Below the pieces are notes generated by a model. It was not told the origin of the DNA, made no database searches, and saw only the letters and a list, made by a program, of their open reading frames with translations. Shown here piece by piece: positions 1 to 9,610 of a DNA stretch of 64,000 nt. Within the stretch, counting starts at the first letter, position 1. The number at the start of each line of letters is the position of its first letter. The position numbers and the translations under genes are program-made. Source of the DNA: Saccharopolyspora gloriosae (GTDB lineage: Bacteria; Actinomycetota; Actinomycetes; Mycobacteriales; Pseudonocardiaceae). The stretch spans positions 62,001 to 126,000 of the forward strand of contig NZ_JACHIV010000001.1 in NCBI RefSeq assembly GCF_014203325.1, in the 5' to 3' direction.

Positions 1-356
1 ACGCGGCGACGATCTCGTTCGGCCTGCGCAACGTGGTGGACACCGTGGCGGGGCTGCGGGAGATGGCGCGTGTCGTGCGCCCCGGCGGCCGGCTCGTGGT
101 GTGCGAGTTCTCCACGCCCACCTGGGAACCGTTCCGCACGGTCTACATGAACTACGTGATGCGGGCGCTCCCGCCCATCGCGCGCGCCGTGTCGTCCAAC
201 CCCGACGCGTACGTCTACCTGGCAGAGTCCATCCGGTCCTGGCCGGACCAGCAGGCGCTGTCGACGAAGATCGCCGAAGCGGGCTGGTCCAAGGTCGCCT
301 GGCGAGACCTCATGGGCGGAGCCGTAGCAGTCCACCGAGCCTTCAAACCCGAATAA
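1..356 (+). CDS. menG: Demethylmenaquinone methyltransferase, C-terminal part
   Basis: Only the last 117 codons are present; the reading frame is open from base 3 and the start lies off the left edge. MenG (UbiE family) methylates demethylmenaquinone with S-adenosylmethionine in the last step of menaquinone synthesis. The segment contains the family motif [10 protein letters not shown] followed by [19 protein letters not shown], and ends with the usual short helical tail ([17 protein letters not shown]). The neighbouring menJ-like reductase and prenyl diphosphate synthase support a menaquinone role. The gene runs towards the minus-strand AtuA operon, with about 300 bp of hairpin-rich DNA between them. 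Confidence 0.85.
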   Translation, partial: AATISFGLRNVVDTVAGLREMARVVRPGGRLVVCEFSTPTWEPFRTVYMNYVMRALPPIARAVSSNPDAYVYLAESIRSWPDQQALSTKIAEAGWSKVAWRDLMGGAVAVHRAFKPE

Positions 357-426
357 GGCCACCCCGGCAAACCCGAGGCGGACGGGCAACCCCACACCAA
401 CCTCGCGGCCAAAGCCCGTGCCTTTG

Positions 427-503
427 CGGCGAAGCCGTGCTCTGGGCGGCGAAGCCACGCCTGCCTTGCGGCCGAAGGCCGTGCCTGTATGTGCGAAGCA
501 CAT
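427..503. repeat. Cluster of four GAA-loop hairpins
   Basis: In the non-coding stretch 357-661, four short perfect inverted repeats follow each other, each closed by the triloop GAA: 427-437 (4-bp stem), 448-456 (3 bp), 469-481 (5 bp) and 489-503 (6 bp). Their stem sequences differ while the loop stays constant. They lie after the menG stop and could fold in its 3' transcript. No gene is seen here; the rest of the stretch is the large palindrome described at 525-621. Confidence 0.6.
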
Positions 504-524
504 AGCCCACGTCCAAAAGGTGAC

Positions 525-621
525 AACCCGCGGGTTCTCAGCTTCCTTCTCGCGAGGACAGCTTTTTCCCTCGTGGCGGAGCCACTTGGGAAAAAGATCC
601 CGCAGCGAGAAGGAAGCTGAG
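525..621. repeat. Long nested palindrome, repeat family copy 1
   Basis: A 17-bp perfect inverted repeat (537-553 and 605-621) encloses a 9-bp stem (562-570/588-596) and an inner 5-bp stem with GGA loop (573-585). A 12-bp palindrome (525-536) precedes it. The whole unit recurs in reverse orientation at 25710-25810, and its flank recurs at 63313. Copy 1 lies between the convergent menG and AtuA-C genes, so it may act as a two-way terminator. Unlike the other copies, it shows no clear terminal CTGTCTT repeats. Confidence 0.75.
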
Positions 622-661
622 GTTCCGCCACCCGACCCCAAAGCAAAACGACCGGCTCGAC

Positions 662-961
662 TCACACCACAAGAGCGAGCAATCGACTGCTGAGGGTTTT
701 GCCGTGGGTGTCGAGTGCGAGCGAGGTCGTGACGCCGCCGTCGAGGGCCTGGTGGCAGACGAACTGCAGCGCGCACAGCAGCGGTAGTTCGTAGCGCAGG
801 ACTTCCCCGCGCACCCGCTCGGCCAGGTGGGCCCGCACCCGGTCCGCGGTGATCTCGCGGCGCAGCAGTTCGTAGTCGGCGTCGTCGTGCGGGAACAGCG
901 ACAGCGTCGAGATGTCGCCCTTGTCCCCGGCGCGGCAGTGCGCGATCTCATGCAGCAGCAT
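662..961 (-). CDS. AtuA C-terminal-domain-like small protein
   Basis: A 99-residue protein beginning MLLHEIAHCRAGDKGD and carrying LSLFPHDDADYELLR, which matches the separate C-terminal (AtuA-C) module found next to AtuA/DUF1446 proteins. AtuA proteins are tied to acyclic terpene catabolism in Pseudomonas, but their biochemical role is unclear, and many actinobacterial homologues are annotated only by family. The start codon lies 14 bp inside the 3' end of the upstream atuA-like gene, so the two are probably translationally coupled and form one complex. It is the last gene of a three-gene minus-strand operon. Confidence 0.75.
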   Translation of the reverse strand: MLLHEIAHCRAGDKGDISTLSLFPHDDADYELLRREITADRVRAHLAERVRGEVLRYELPLLCALQFVCHQALDGGVTTSLALDTHGKTLSSRLLALVV

Positions 962-2270
962 CGTCGGCCTCCAGCAGCGTCACCTGCGGGTGCACCAGCT
1001 CGCGGGGGAGCGAGGTGGACACGATCCCGATCACGTCTTGCACCGTGGTGCGCACTCCGCCGCCGCCGGCCGGGCCGTTGGTGTAGAGCGATTCGACTTC
1101 GTGGCACACCAGGTCGGCCTGGTCGGCGTCGGGGGCGAGCGCGGCGACCCGCAGCCTGCATTCCGCTTCGGCGGAGGGGGTGTCGCCGAGCCGGCCCAGG
1201 ACTTCGGCGCGCACCCGCAGTCCGGTGCCGCCGAGCCGTTCGGTGACGACGTCGGCGGCGAGCCGGGCGCGGCGGGCCGCGTTGGGGCCGGCGTAGGTGA
1301 TTTCGGCTTCCGCCCGGTGTCCGGCGCGGTAGCCGACGCTGACCTTGAGCTCGCCGGGCCGGGTCCGGCCGCGGGCGCCCGCGATCCGCACCTGGTCCGG
1401 CCCGGTCTCGGTGGCGTGGACCGAGCGGAAGTCCAGCACCACGTCGGGGGTGCGGTAGCCGGTGGGGTCGGTGACTTCGTAGAGCAGTTGTTCCCGCACG
1501 GTCGCCCGGTTCACCGCGCCACCGGTGCCGTCGAGCTTGCCGAGCACCGCGGCACCGTCGCCTGCGACGTCGGCGTACGGGAATCCCAGGTCGGCGAGTC
1601 CGGGCACGTCTTTGACGCCGGGGTCGGCGAAGTAGCCGCCGGTGACCTGTCCGGCGCATTCCAGCAGGTGTCCGACGAGGGTGCCCGCCGCCGCCTGCTC
1701 GGGGTCGGCGAGGTCCCAGCCGAGGCGGTGCGCGAGCGGCGCCAGGAACAGCGACGGGTCGGCGACCCTGCCGGTGAGCACGACCGGGGCGCCGGTCGCC
1801 AGCGCGGGCAGCAGCGCGTCGGCGCCCAGGTAGGCGTTGGCGGACACCACTTCGCCGTGCTCGCCGAGCGCGATGCCGTCTTCCCACGCGGGCGCCGCGA
1901 GGTCGAGTTCGGCGAGCACGTCGTCCCCGGTCACCACCGCCACCCGGCCGGGCAGCCGGTGTTCGCGCAGCAGCGCGCGGGTGACCTCCCCGGCGGCGAG
2001 GGGGTTCGCCGCGCCCATGTTCGTCAGCACCCGCACGCCCCGGCGGGCCGCCACCGGCAGCAGCCGTTCGAACCGGGCGCGCAGCCGCGGGTCGTAGCCG
2101 AGGTCGGGGTCGGCGAGCCTGCGGCGTTGGCCGAGCGCGATGGTGCGTTCCGCCAGGCATTCCAGCACCAGGTCGTCGAGTCCGGCGTGCTCGGCGAGCG
2201 CCACGGCGGGTTCGATCCGGTCGCCCGCGAATCCGGCGCCGCTGCCGATCCGCGTCGTCGCGGCGTTCAC
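948..2270 (-). CDS. AtuA/DUF1446 family acyclic terpene utilization-like protein
   Basis: A 440-residue protein of the AtuA (DUF1446) family. It has the N-terminal segment TRIGSGAGFAGDRIEPAV and the conserved VLTGRVADPSLFLAPLAHRLGW and ECAGQVTGGYFADPG regions. The start is GTG at 2270, overlapping the transporter stop as GTGA, so the genes are coupled. The partner AtuA-C module is a separate ORF downstream. In Pseudomonas the family is needed for citronellol/geraniol degradation, but here no other terpene-degradation gene is visible. The neighbouring CitMHS transporter suggests an organic-acid substrate. Function is therefore a family-level call only. Confidence 0.75.
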   Translation of the reverse strand: MNAATTRIGSGAGFAGDRIEPAVALAEHAGLDDLVLECLAERTIALGQRRRLADPDLGYDPRLRARFERLLPVAARRGVRVLTNMGAANPLAAGEVTRALLREHRLPGRVAVVTGDDVLAELDLAAPAWEDGIALGEHGEVVSANAYLGADALLPALATGAPVVLTGRVADPSLFLAPLAHRLGWDLADPEQAAAGTLVGHLLECAGQVTGGYFADPGVKDVPGLADLGFPYADVAGDGAAVLGKLDGTGGAVNRATVREQLLYEVTDPTGYRTPDVVLDFRSVHATETGPDQVRIAGARGRTRPGELKVSVGYRAGHRAEAEITYAGPNAARRARLAADVVTERLGGTGLRVRAEVLGRLGDTPSAEAECRLRVAALAPDADQADLVCHEVESLYTNGPAGGGGVRTTVQDVIGIVSTSLPRELVHPQVTLLEADDAAA

Positions 2271-3538
2271 AGCGCACCCGTGAGGACGGCGACGACGGTC
2301 ATCACGAGCGTCGTGCCGAACGCCCACTTGAACAGGAACCGCTGGTGTTCGCCGAGGTCGACTTCGGTGAGGCCGAGCAGCACGAACGTGGCCGCCGTCA
2401 GCGGGCTCAGCGGGAAACCGGTGGTCATCTGCCCGAGCACCGCGGCCCGCCCGGCGGCCAGCGGGTCGCCGCCGAGCGCCGCGGTGGTCTCGGCGAGCAC
2501 CGGCACCACGCCGAAGTAGTAGGCGTCGGGGGTGAACACCAGGCTCAGCGGCATCCCGAGCACCGCCGTGATCACCGGGAGCACGCCGCCCGCGCCGTCG
2601 GGCACCACGGAGACGAGGCTTTCCGCCATCGCCCGGATCATGCCGGTGCCGGTGAGGATGCCGGTGAACACGCCCGCCGCGAAGATCATCGTGGTGACGA
2701 GCACGACGTTGTGGCCGTGCTTGGTGAACAGCTCCTGCTGCCCGCTCCAGGATCGCCGGTTGATCAGCAGCGCCAGCAGGAACGCCAGCACGAACAGCAC
2801 TTCCAGTTCCGCGAGCTGGGCCAGCAGCGCCCCCACCAGCACCAGCGTGAGCACCAGGTTCAGCCGGAACCGGATGCGGGCCGGGCGGTCCAGGTCGGGC
2901 TGTTCGATCTCCAGCACCTCGCCGACGCCGAGGCGCCTGCGCTCCCTGCGGCCGAGGATCACCGCCACGACCAGCACCCAGGCGATCCCGCCGAGCATGG
3001 CGGGCAGGATCGGCAGGAACACCTCGGAGCTGCCCGCGCCGAGGACCGCCATGGTGCGGGCGGCGGGTCCGCCCCACGGGGTCATGTTCATGACGCCGGC
3101 GCCGAGCCCGATCACGCCCGCCAGCAGGACCCGGCTCATGCCCAGCCGTGTGTAGATCGGCAGCATCGCGGTGCAGGTGATCAGGAAGGTGGAGGACCCG
3201 TCGCCGTCGAGGCCGACCAGCAGCGTCAGCACCGCGGTGCCGACGGTGATCTTGAGCGGGTCGCCCTTCGCCCAGCGCAGGATTCGCGCCACCAGCGGGT
3301 CGAACAGCCCGCTGTCGGACATCAGGCTGAAGTACAGCACCGCGAAGGTGATCATGATGGCGACGGGCGTGACGGTGCTCAGCCCGTCGGCGACCAGTTC
3401 GCCCAGCCGCGGCGCCGCGCCGGTGAGCAGGGCCGCCACCAGCGGCACCAGGGTCAGCGCGAGCAGCACCGACACCCGGCGGGACAGCACCAGGGCCAGG
3501 AACGTCCCGATGGTGAGGAAACCAGTCGCGGCGAGCAT
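2267..3538 (-). CDS. CitMHS-family divalent metal-citrate/proton symporter
   Basis: A 423-residue polytopic membrane protein with about 11-12 hydrophobic segments. Motifs of the CitMHS/ion-transporter superfamily are seen in LTLLVGLDGDGSSTFLITC (about residues 105-125), MNMTPWGGPAARTM and GMPLSLVFTPDAYYFGVVP. Known members import citrate complexed with Mg2+ or Ca2+; the exact ligand here is inferred. It is the first gene of the minus-strand operon with atuA and atuA-C, and faces the LysR gene across about 95 bp. It is probably induced through that regulator. Confidence 0.8.
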   Translation of the reverse strand: MLAATGFLTIGTFLALVLSRRVSVLLALTLVPLVAALLTGAAPRLGELVADGLSTVTPVAIMITFAVLYFSLMSDSGLFDPLVARILRWAKGDPLKITVGTAVLTLLVGLDGDGSSTFLITCTAMLPIYTRLGMSRVLLAGVIGLGAGVMNMTPWGGPAARTMAVLGAGSSEVFLPILPAMLGGIAWVLVVAVILGRRERRRLGVGEVLEIEQPDLDRPARIRFRLNLVLTLVLVGALLAQLAELEVLFVLAFLLALLINRRSWSGQQELFTKHGHNVVLVTTMIFAAGVFTGILTGTGMIRAMAESLVSVVPDGAGGVLPVITAVLGMPLSLVFTPDAYYFGVVPVLAETTAALGGDPLAAGRAAVLGQMTTGFPLSPLTAATFVLLGLTEVDLGEHQRFLFKWAFGTTLVMTVVAVLTGAL

Positions 3539-3582
3539 CGTTGCGGCACCTCCGGCGTTGAGCTGGAAGTACTGTGTCCGCT

Positions 3583-3594
3583 CGGCATATGCCG
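3583..3594. promoter_or_regulatory. 12-bp palindrome between transporter and lysR
   Basis: CGGCATATGCCG is a perfect palindrome in the 95-bp divergent gap between the CitMHS operon and the lysR gene. LysR proteins usually bind such gaps at inverted repeats, so it is a plausible operator. Binding is inferred. Confidence 0.45.
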
Positions 3595-3633
3595 GTCAAG
3601 CATCGGATCTTGATAGATTCATGCGCTGTGCGG

Positions 3634-4566
3634 ATGGATCTGACGTTGCAGCAGCTCCGAGCGATCCTCGCGGTGCACGAGGAAGGCGGGTTCACCGCCG
3701 CCGCCGAGCGGCTGCACCTCGCGCAGTCCTCGCTGAGCCGGACCGTGCTCGACGTGGAGCGCAAGCTCGGCATCACCCTGTTCGAGCGCACCACCCGGCG
3801 GCTCACGACCACCCCGGAAGGCGCCGAGTTCTGCGCCATCGCCCGCCGCGTCACCGACTCCTTCGACGCCGGGATGCGGCACTTCGACGGATTCCTGACC
3901 GGGTCCAGCGGCCGGGTGCGGGTGGCGACGCTGCCCTCGCTCGCCGCGATCCTGCTGCCGCCGGTGATCTCCGCGCACCGCGCCGCGCACCCCGGCATCG
4001 GGTTGTCGATCGAGGACGCCCTGTCCGGCGAGGTGCTGCGCAAGGTGCGCGCCGGCGACGTCGACCTCGCCGTGACCGTGCTGCTCGACGACACCGGTGA
4101 TGACCTCGAAGCGCATCCGCTGGCCACCGACCGGTTCTGCTGCGTGTTCCCGCCGGAGCACCGCTTCGCCGATCGCGACTCGCTGCGCTGGGACGACCTG
4201 GACGGCGAGCCGTACATCGCGTTCGACGCGGCCAGCAGCATCCGCGCGCACACCGACCGCGCGACCGCCGCCGCGCGGGTGCGCCCGGAGCTGGTGGTCG
4301 CGGCGCGCAACATCGCCGCCGTGGCCGGGCTCGTCGCGGCGGGGCTGGGCGTCTCGGTCGTGCCCGGCCTGGTCCTGCCGCTGGTCGGATTCGCGGGCCT
4401 GGAGCACCGGCCGCTGTGCGAGCCGGAGGTGCACCGGCGGATCGCCGTGGTCCGCGACCCGGCCCGGCCGCTGACGGCGGCGGCCGCGGACTTCCGCGCG
4501 GCCCTGCTCGCCGCGCACCGCACCCCGCTGCCCGCCGAAGCCTCCTGGCAGGCGCGGGCGGAGTGA
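3634..4566 (+). CDS. LysR-family transcriptional regulator
   Basis: A 310-residue LysR regulator from ATG 3634; an upstream in-frame ATG at 3574 would place extra residues before the HTH and run through the palindrome. The N-terminal winged HTH reads MDLTLQQLRAILAVHEEGG and continues through SSLSRTVLDVERKLG and LFERTTRRLTTTPEG. A periplasmic-binding-like effector domain follows from about residue 90 (GRVRVATLPSLAAILLPPV). It is divergent from the CitMHS-AtuA operon and most likely controls it in response to the transported acid or a metabolite. Confidence 0.85.
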   Translation: MDLTLQQLRAILAVHEEGGFTAAAERLHLAQSSLSRTVLDVERKLGITLFERTTRRLTTTPEGAEFCAIARRVTDSFDAGMRHFDGFLTGSSGRVRVATLPSLAAILLPPVISAHRAAHPGIGLSIEDALSGEVLRKVRAGDVDLAVTVLLDDTGDDLEAHPLATDRFCCVFPPEHRFADRDSLRWDDLDGEPYIAFDAASSIRAHTDRATAAARVRPELVVAARNIAAVAGLVAAGLGVSVVPGLVLPLVGFAGLEHRPLCEPEVHRRIAVVRDPARPLTAAAADFRAALLAAHRTPLPAEASWQARAE

Positions 4567-4705
4567 CGGTCCCGGCGGCCCGTGGTCGCCGCCGCGGGGT
4601 CGACGATCTGGCGGAGATACGCCTCACCTGCGAGGACGGTCACCCGGGCGGCCCATCTTTCGGGGTCGATCGAGTGCCGCCACCGGCCTAGACTCGGCGG
4701 AGATA

Positions 4706-4719
4706 GTGAACTCGTTCAC
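4706..4719. promoter_or_regulatory. Inverted repeat GTGAAC-TC-GTTCAC upstream of menJ-like gene
   Basis: A perfect 6-bp inverted repeat with a 2-bp spacer lies about 120 bp before the reductase start, in the only stretch likely to hold its promoter. The form resembles TetR/GntR operators. No regulator gene is adjacent, so the binding protein is unknown. Confidence 0.4.
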
Positions 4720-4838
4720 AAGCGGGTTCACCGAGTCACGGCGGAGCCGGGCCGGTGCGAGCACCGGTGCGGGTATCGGGTGCGTCCGCGTGCCTCCGCC
4801 GTGGCGTCACCGCACCTGCACGGCAATCAAGGAGTGTC

Positions 4839-6137
4839 ATGACCAGCGCGACCCCCCGACGCCGACCGAACGACGACGCCGACGTGATCGTCGTCGGTGC
4901 CGGGCCGGCCGGCTCGACCGCGGCGACGTACCTGGCCCGCGCGGGCCTCGACGTGCTGCTGCTGGAGAAGAGCGTCTTCCCGCGGGAGAAGGTGTGCGGC
5001 GACGGCATCACGCCGCGCGGCGTCAAGCAGCTCATCGACCTCGGAGTGGACACCCGCGAGGACGCCGGCTGGCTGCACAACCGCGGCCTCCGCGTCGTCG
5101 GCGGCGGCGTGACGATCGAACTGGACTGGCCCGAGCTCGCCGATTTCCCGCCGTACGGCGTGGTCCGTCCGCGCAACGACTTCGACGACCTGCTGGCCCG
5201 CAACGCCGAACGCGCGGGCGCCCGGATGGTCCAGCAGACGACGGTGACCGGAGCCGTCAAGAATGAGCGGACCGGCCGAATCGACGGCGTCACCGCGAAG
5301 ACCGGGCCGGACAAGCAGCCCGTCACCTACCGGGCCCCGCTGGTGCTCGGGTGCGACGGGGTGTCGGCCCGGCTGGCGCTGTCGATGGGCATCGACAAGC
5401 GCGAGGACCGCCCGATGGGCGTGGCGGTGCGCCGCTACTACGAGAGCCCGCGGACCAAGGACGACTTCCTGGAGTCGCACCTGGAGCTGTGGGACCGGTC
5501 CACGCCGTCGGAGCCGAAGCTGATGCCGGGCTACGGCTGGCTGTTCGGGATGGGCGACGGAACGGTGAACGCAGGGCTGGGCGTGCTGTCGACGTCGAAG
5601 TCCTACGGCAAGGTCGACTACCGCCAGCTGCTGCGCTCCTGGCTCGACGGAACCCCGGAGGAGTGGGGATTCCGCGAGGAGAACGCGACCGGCAAGATCG
5701 GCGGCGCGGCGCTGCCGATGGGCTTCAACCGCAAGCCGCACTACCAGGACGGGCTGCTGCTCGTCGGGGACGCCGGCGGCATGGTGAACCCGTTCAACGG
5801 CGAGGGCATCGCCTACGCCATGGAATCGGCCCGGTTGGCGGCCGAGTGCGTGGTCCACGCGTACGCGCGGCCGGAGGGCCCTTCGCGGGAACACGCGCTG
5901 CACCGGTACCCGTCCGCGGTGTCCGAAGCGATGGGCGGCTACTTCCGGCTCGGCAACATCTTCAGCAAGTTGATTGGCAATCCGACGGTGATGCGGATGG
6001 CCACCAAGCACGGGCTGCCGAGGGTCACGTTGATGCGTTTCGTGTTGAAACTGCTGGCAAATCTGTACGACGGCCGCGATGGGGACACGATGGACCGTGT
6101 GATCAGCACCACTACTCGTCTCACCCCTAGCGCCTGA
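4839..6137 (+). CDS. Geranylgeranyl/menaquinone reductase family FAD enzyme (MenJ-like)
   Basis: A 432-residue flavoprotein of the geranylgeranyl reductase family. The Rossmann FAD motif VIVVGAGPAGSTAAT is near residue 16, and the second FAD site GLLLVGDAGGMVNPFNGEG is at about 305-325. In Mycobacterium the homologue MenJ reduces one isoprene double bond of menaquinone. The flanking menG and prenyl diphosphate synthase support that role here. ATG 4839 was chosen because AAGGAG sits just upstream and the fold begins shortly after; the frame is open further upstream. The nuo operon starts about 155 bp downstream on the same strand. Confidence 0.8.
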   Translation: MTSATPRRRPNDDADVIVVGAGPAGSTAATYLARAGLDVLLLEKSVFPREKVCGDGITPRGVKQLIDLGVDTREDAGWLHNRGLRVVGGGVTIELDWPELADFPPYGVVRPRNDFDDLLARNAERAGARMVQQTTVTGAVKNERTGRIDGVTAKTGPDKQPVTYRAPLVLGCDGVSARLALSMGIDKREDRPMGVAVRRYYESPRTKDDFLESHLELWDRSTPSEPKLMPGYGWLFGMGDGTVNAGLGVLSTSKSYGKVDYRQLLRSWLDGTPEEWGFREENATGKIGGAALPMGFNRKPHYQDGLLLVGDAGGMVNPFNGEGIAYAMESARLAAECVVHAYARPEGPSREHALHRYPSAVSEAMGGYFRLGNIFSKLIGNPTVMRMATKHGLPRVTLMRFVLKLLANLYDGRDGDTMDRVISTTTRLTPSA

Positions 6138-6293
6138 CAGCCGGAGTCTGGTCAGATGGTCACGTCGGTGTGCGGGAAGTCATAAAGTTAGGTTCGCCTC
6201 ACTGCGGAGCGGTCACGGCCAACCGCATAGAGTGCTGAATCGACGCCGAAGACGTGACGTTCGTCTCGGCGGGGGCAGAAGGAGGGCGGTGTC

Positions 6294-6683
6294 ATGGGCG
6301 ACGCGAGCGCTTCGGGCGTGCTCGATCCGTACATCCCGCTGGTGCTGATGTTCGCGCTGGCACTGGGATTCGCGGTGTTCTCGGTGAGCATCGCGCCACT
6401 GGTCGGCCCCCGCCGTTACAACAAGGCGAAGCTCGATGCCTACGAGTGCGGGATCGAGCCTTCCCCGCAGCCCGTGATGGGCGGCGGCCGGATGCCGGTC
6501 GCGTACTACATCACGGCGATGCTGTTCATCCTCTTCGACATCGAGATGGTCTTCCTCTACCCGTTCGCGGTGTCCGCGGACTCCCTCGGCCTGTTCGGCG
6601 TGGCCGAGGTCGTGTTGTTCATCGCCACCGTCGGGTTCGCCTACGCCTACGTGTGGCGGCGCGGAGGTCTCGACTGGAACTAG
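6294..6683 (+). CDS. nuoA: NADH-quinone oxidoreductase subunit A
   Basis: A 129-residue membrane subunit of complex I and first gene of the nuo operon. It has three hydrophobic helices (about 12-35, 72-97, 101-120) and the family signature [15 protein letters not shown] in the loop after helix 1. Helix 2 carries the conserved acidic motif [14 protein letters not shown]. The start ATG is preceded by GGAGGGCGG. The 156 bp between menJ and nuoA should hold the operon promoter. Confidence 0.95.
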   Translation: MGDASASGVLDPYIPLVLMFALALGFAVFSVSIAPLVGPRRYNKAKLDAYECGIEPSPQPVMGGGRMPVAYYITAMLFILFDIEMVFLYPFAVSADSLGLFGVAEVVLFIATVGFAYAYVWRRGGLDWN

Positions 6684-6751
6684 CGCCCGGGTCCGGCGGA
6701 CCTGAGCGAGCACTGACCGTTCTCAATGGCGACAGCGGAAGGAGTGCCGAG

Positions 6752-7432
6752 ATGGGCCTCGAAGAGCAGCTGCCCAACGGCATCCTGTTGGCCAACGTGG
6801 AAAAGCTCGTCAACTGGACCCGGAAGACCTCGATGTGGCCCGCGACCTTCGGGTTGGCGTGCTGCGCGATCGAGATGATGACGGTCGGCGGTTCCCGCTA
6901 CGACATCTCCAGGTTCGGCATGGAGCGCTTCTCCGCCACACCGCGGCAGGCCGATCTGATGATCGTCGCCGGCCGGGTGACCAACAAGATGGCCCCGGTG
7001 CTGCGGCAGATCTACGACCAGATGCCGGAGCCGCGGTGGGTGCTGGCGATGGGCGTGTGCGCCTCCACCGGCGGGATGTTCAACAACTACGCGGTCGTGC
7101 AAGGCGTGGATCACGTGGTGCCGGTGGACATGTACCTGCCGGGCTGTCCGCCCCGGCCGGAGATGCTGCTGGACGCGATCCTCAAGCTGCACGCCAAGGT
7201 CATGGACGAGCCGATCAACGCCAAGCGCGCCGCGTTGCGCGCCGAGAGCGGGGCTCGCACCGAACTCATCGCCTCCTCCGAGCGCTACGCGCCGAAGAAC
7301 CGGTCGCAGCGCAAGCGCGCCGAACGGCAGCAGCTCGCGCAGAGCCAGGAGATGGGCGCGGAAGGCCCGCTCGCGGTCGAGACCGACGCGCAGCGGCAGC
7401 AGACGCAGCGGCAACTCGGCGCGGGCAGGTGA
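6752..7432 (+). CDS. nuoB: NADH-quinone oxidoreductase subunit B
   Basis: A 226-residue peripheral-arm subunit that holds the terminal cluster N2 next to the quinone site. The ligands are seen in LACCAIEMM (vicinal cysteines), [11 protein letters not shown] and [10 protein letters not shown]. The conserved core ends near residue 170, and about 50 residues of charged, Gln/Arg-rich tail follow ([12 protein letters not shown]), longer than in E. coli. The start ATG 6752 has GGAAGGAG upstream. The gene follows nuoA after about 70 bp. Confidence 0.95.
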   Translation: MGLEEQLPNGILLANVEKLVNWTRKTSMWPATFGLACCAIEMMTVGGSRYDISRFGMERFSATPRQADLMIVAGRVTNKMAPVLRQIYDQMPEPRWVLAMGVCASTGGMFNNYAVVQGVDHVVPVDMYLPGCPPRPEMLLDAILKLHAKVMDEPINAKRAALRAESGARTELIASSERYAPKNRSQRKRAERQQLAQSQEMGAEGPLAVETDAQRQQTQRQLGAGR

Positions 7433-7437
7433 GCGGC

Positions 7438-8214
7438 ATGACCGACTCGAAGCAGACCACCCCGGACCCCGGCGAGAAGGGCTCCAGCGCGGAACGCGCC
7501 GGCGAGGGCCTGGAACCGGTCCGCTCCGGCGCGGGCGCGGTCGCCGAACCGCGGGAGCCGATCGTCGCCGGTCGTGCCCGGCAGGGCATGTTCGGCGTGC
7601 GGGGCAGCGGTGACACCTCCGGCTACGGCGGGCTCCGGTTGCCGCCGCACGTGCCGCAGGCCGCCGAGCGGCCCTACGGCGGGTGGTTCGACGACGTGGC
7701 CGACGCGCTGCTGGATTCGTTGCGGGACAAGGGAATCGACTCGGCGATCCAGCAGATCACGGTGGACCGCGGGGAGATCACCTTCTACGTGGACCGCGAG
7801 CACCTGGTGCAGACCTGCTCGTCGCTGCGCGACGACCCGGCGCTGCGCTTCGAGCTGTGCAGCTCGGTCTCCGGCGTGGACTACGGGCCGGAGGTGCCGC
7901 AGCGGCTGCACTCGGTCTACCACCTGACGTCGATGACGTTCCGGCGCCGCATCCGGCTGGAAGTGGCGGTGGACGCGGAGGACCCGCACCTGCCGTCGGT
8001 CGTGTCCGTCTACCCGACGGCCGACTTCCAGGAGCGCGAGGCGTGGGACATGTTCGGCCTGATCTACGACGGGCATCCCGCGCTCACCCGGATCCTGATG
8101 CCGGACGACTGGGACGGGCACCCGCAGCGCAAGGACTACCCGCTGGGCGGCATCCCGGTGGAGTACAAGGGCGCCGAGATCCCGCCGCCGGACCAGCGAC
8201 GAGCTTATTCATGA
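7438..8214 (+). CDS. nuoC: NADH-quinone oxidoreductase subunit C
   Basis: A 258-residue 30-kDa subunit of the complex I connecting module. About 70 residues of low-complexity N-terminus precede the conserved domain. The 30-kDa signature is [20 protein letters not shown] with the closing [15 protein letters not shown]. NuoC and NuoD are separate genes here, not fused as in E. coli. GTG 7429 is an in-frame alternative start that would overlap the nuoB stop as GTGA; ATG 7438 is chosen. Confidence 0.93.
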   Translation: MTDSKQTTPDPGEKGSSAERAGEGLEPVRSGAGAVAEPREPIVAGRARQGMFGVRGSGDTSGYGGLRLPPHVPQAAERPYGGWFDDVADALLDSLRDKGIDSAIQQITVDRGEITFYVDREHLVQTCSSLRDDPALRFELCSSVSGVDYGPEVPQRLHSVYHLTSMTFRRRIRLEVAVDAEDPHLPSVVSVYPTADFQEREAWDMFGLIYDGHPALTRILMPDDWDGHPQRKDYPLGGIPVEYKGAEIPPPDQRRAYS

Positions 8215-8266
8215 GGCGCCGGGCATTGCGCAGTCACGGCAGGCAGCACGCGGAGAGGTGCTGAAC

Positions 8267-9606
<1,340 letters not shown>

Positions 9607-9610
<4 letters not shown>

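Noticed and set aside
948-4643. Very long open frames antisense to or spanning real genes (for example 948-4643 minus, 19329-23285 minus, 58643-61582 minus)
   Set aside because: They are shadow frames of high-GC genes with arginine/histidine-rich or low-complexity translations and no family motifs.
6188-6206. Iron-box-like sequence (TTAGGTT...) upstream of nuoA
   Set aside because: By eye only about 12 of 19 positions agree with the IdeR/DmdR consensus and the right half-site is poor; no reason to expect iron control of nuo.
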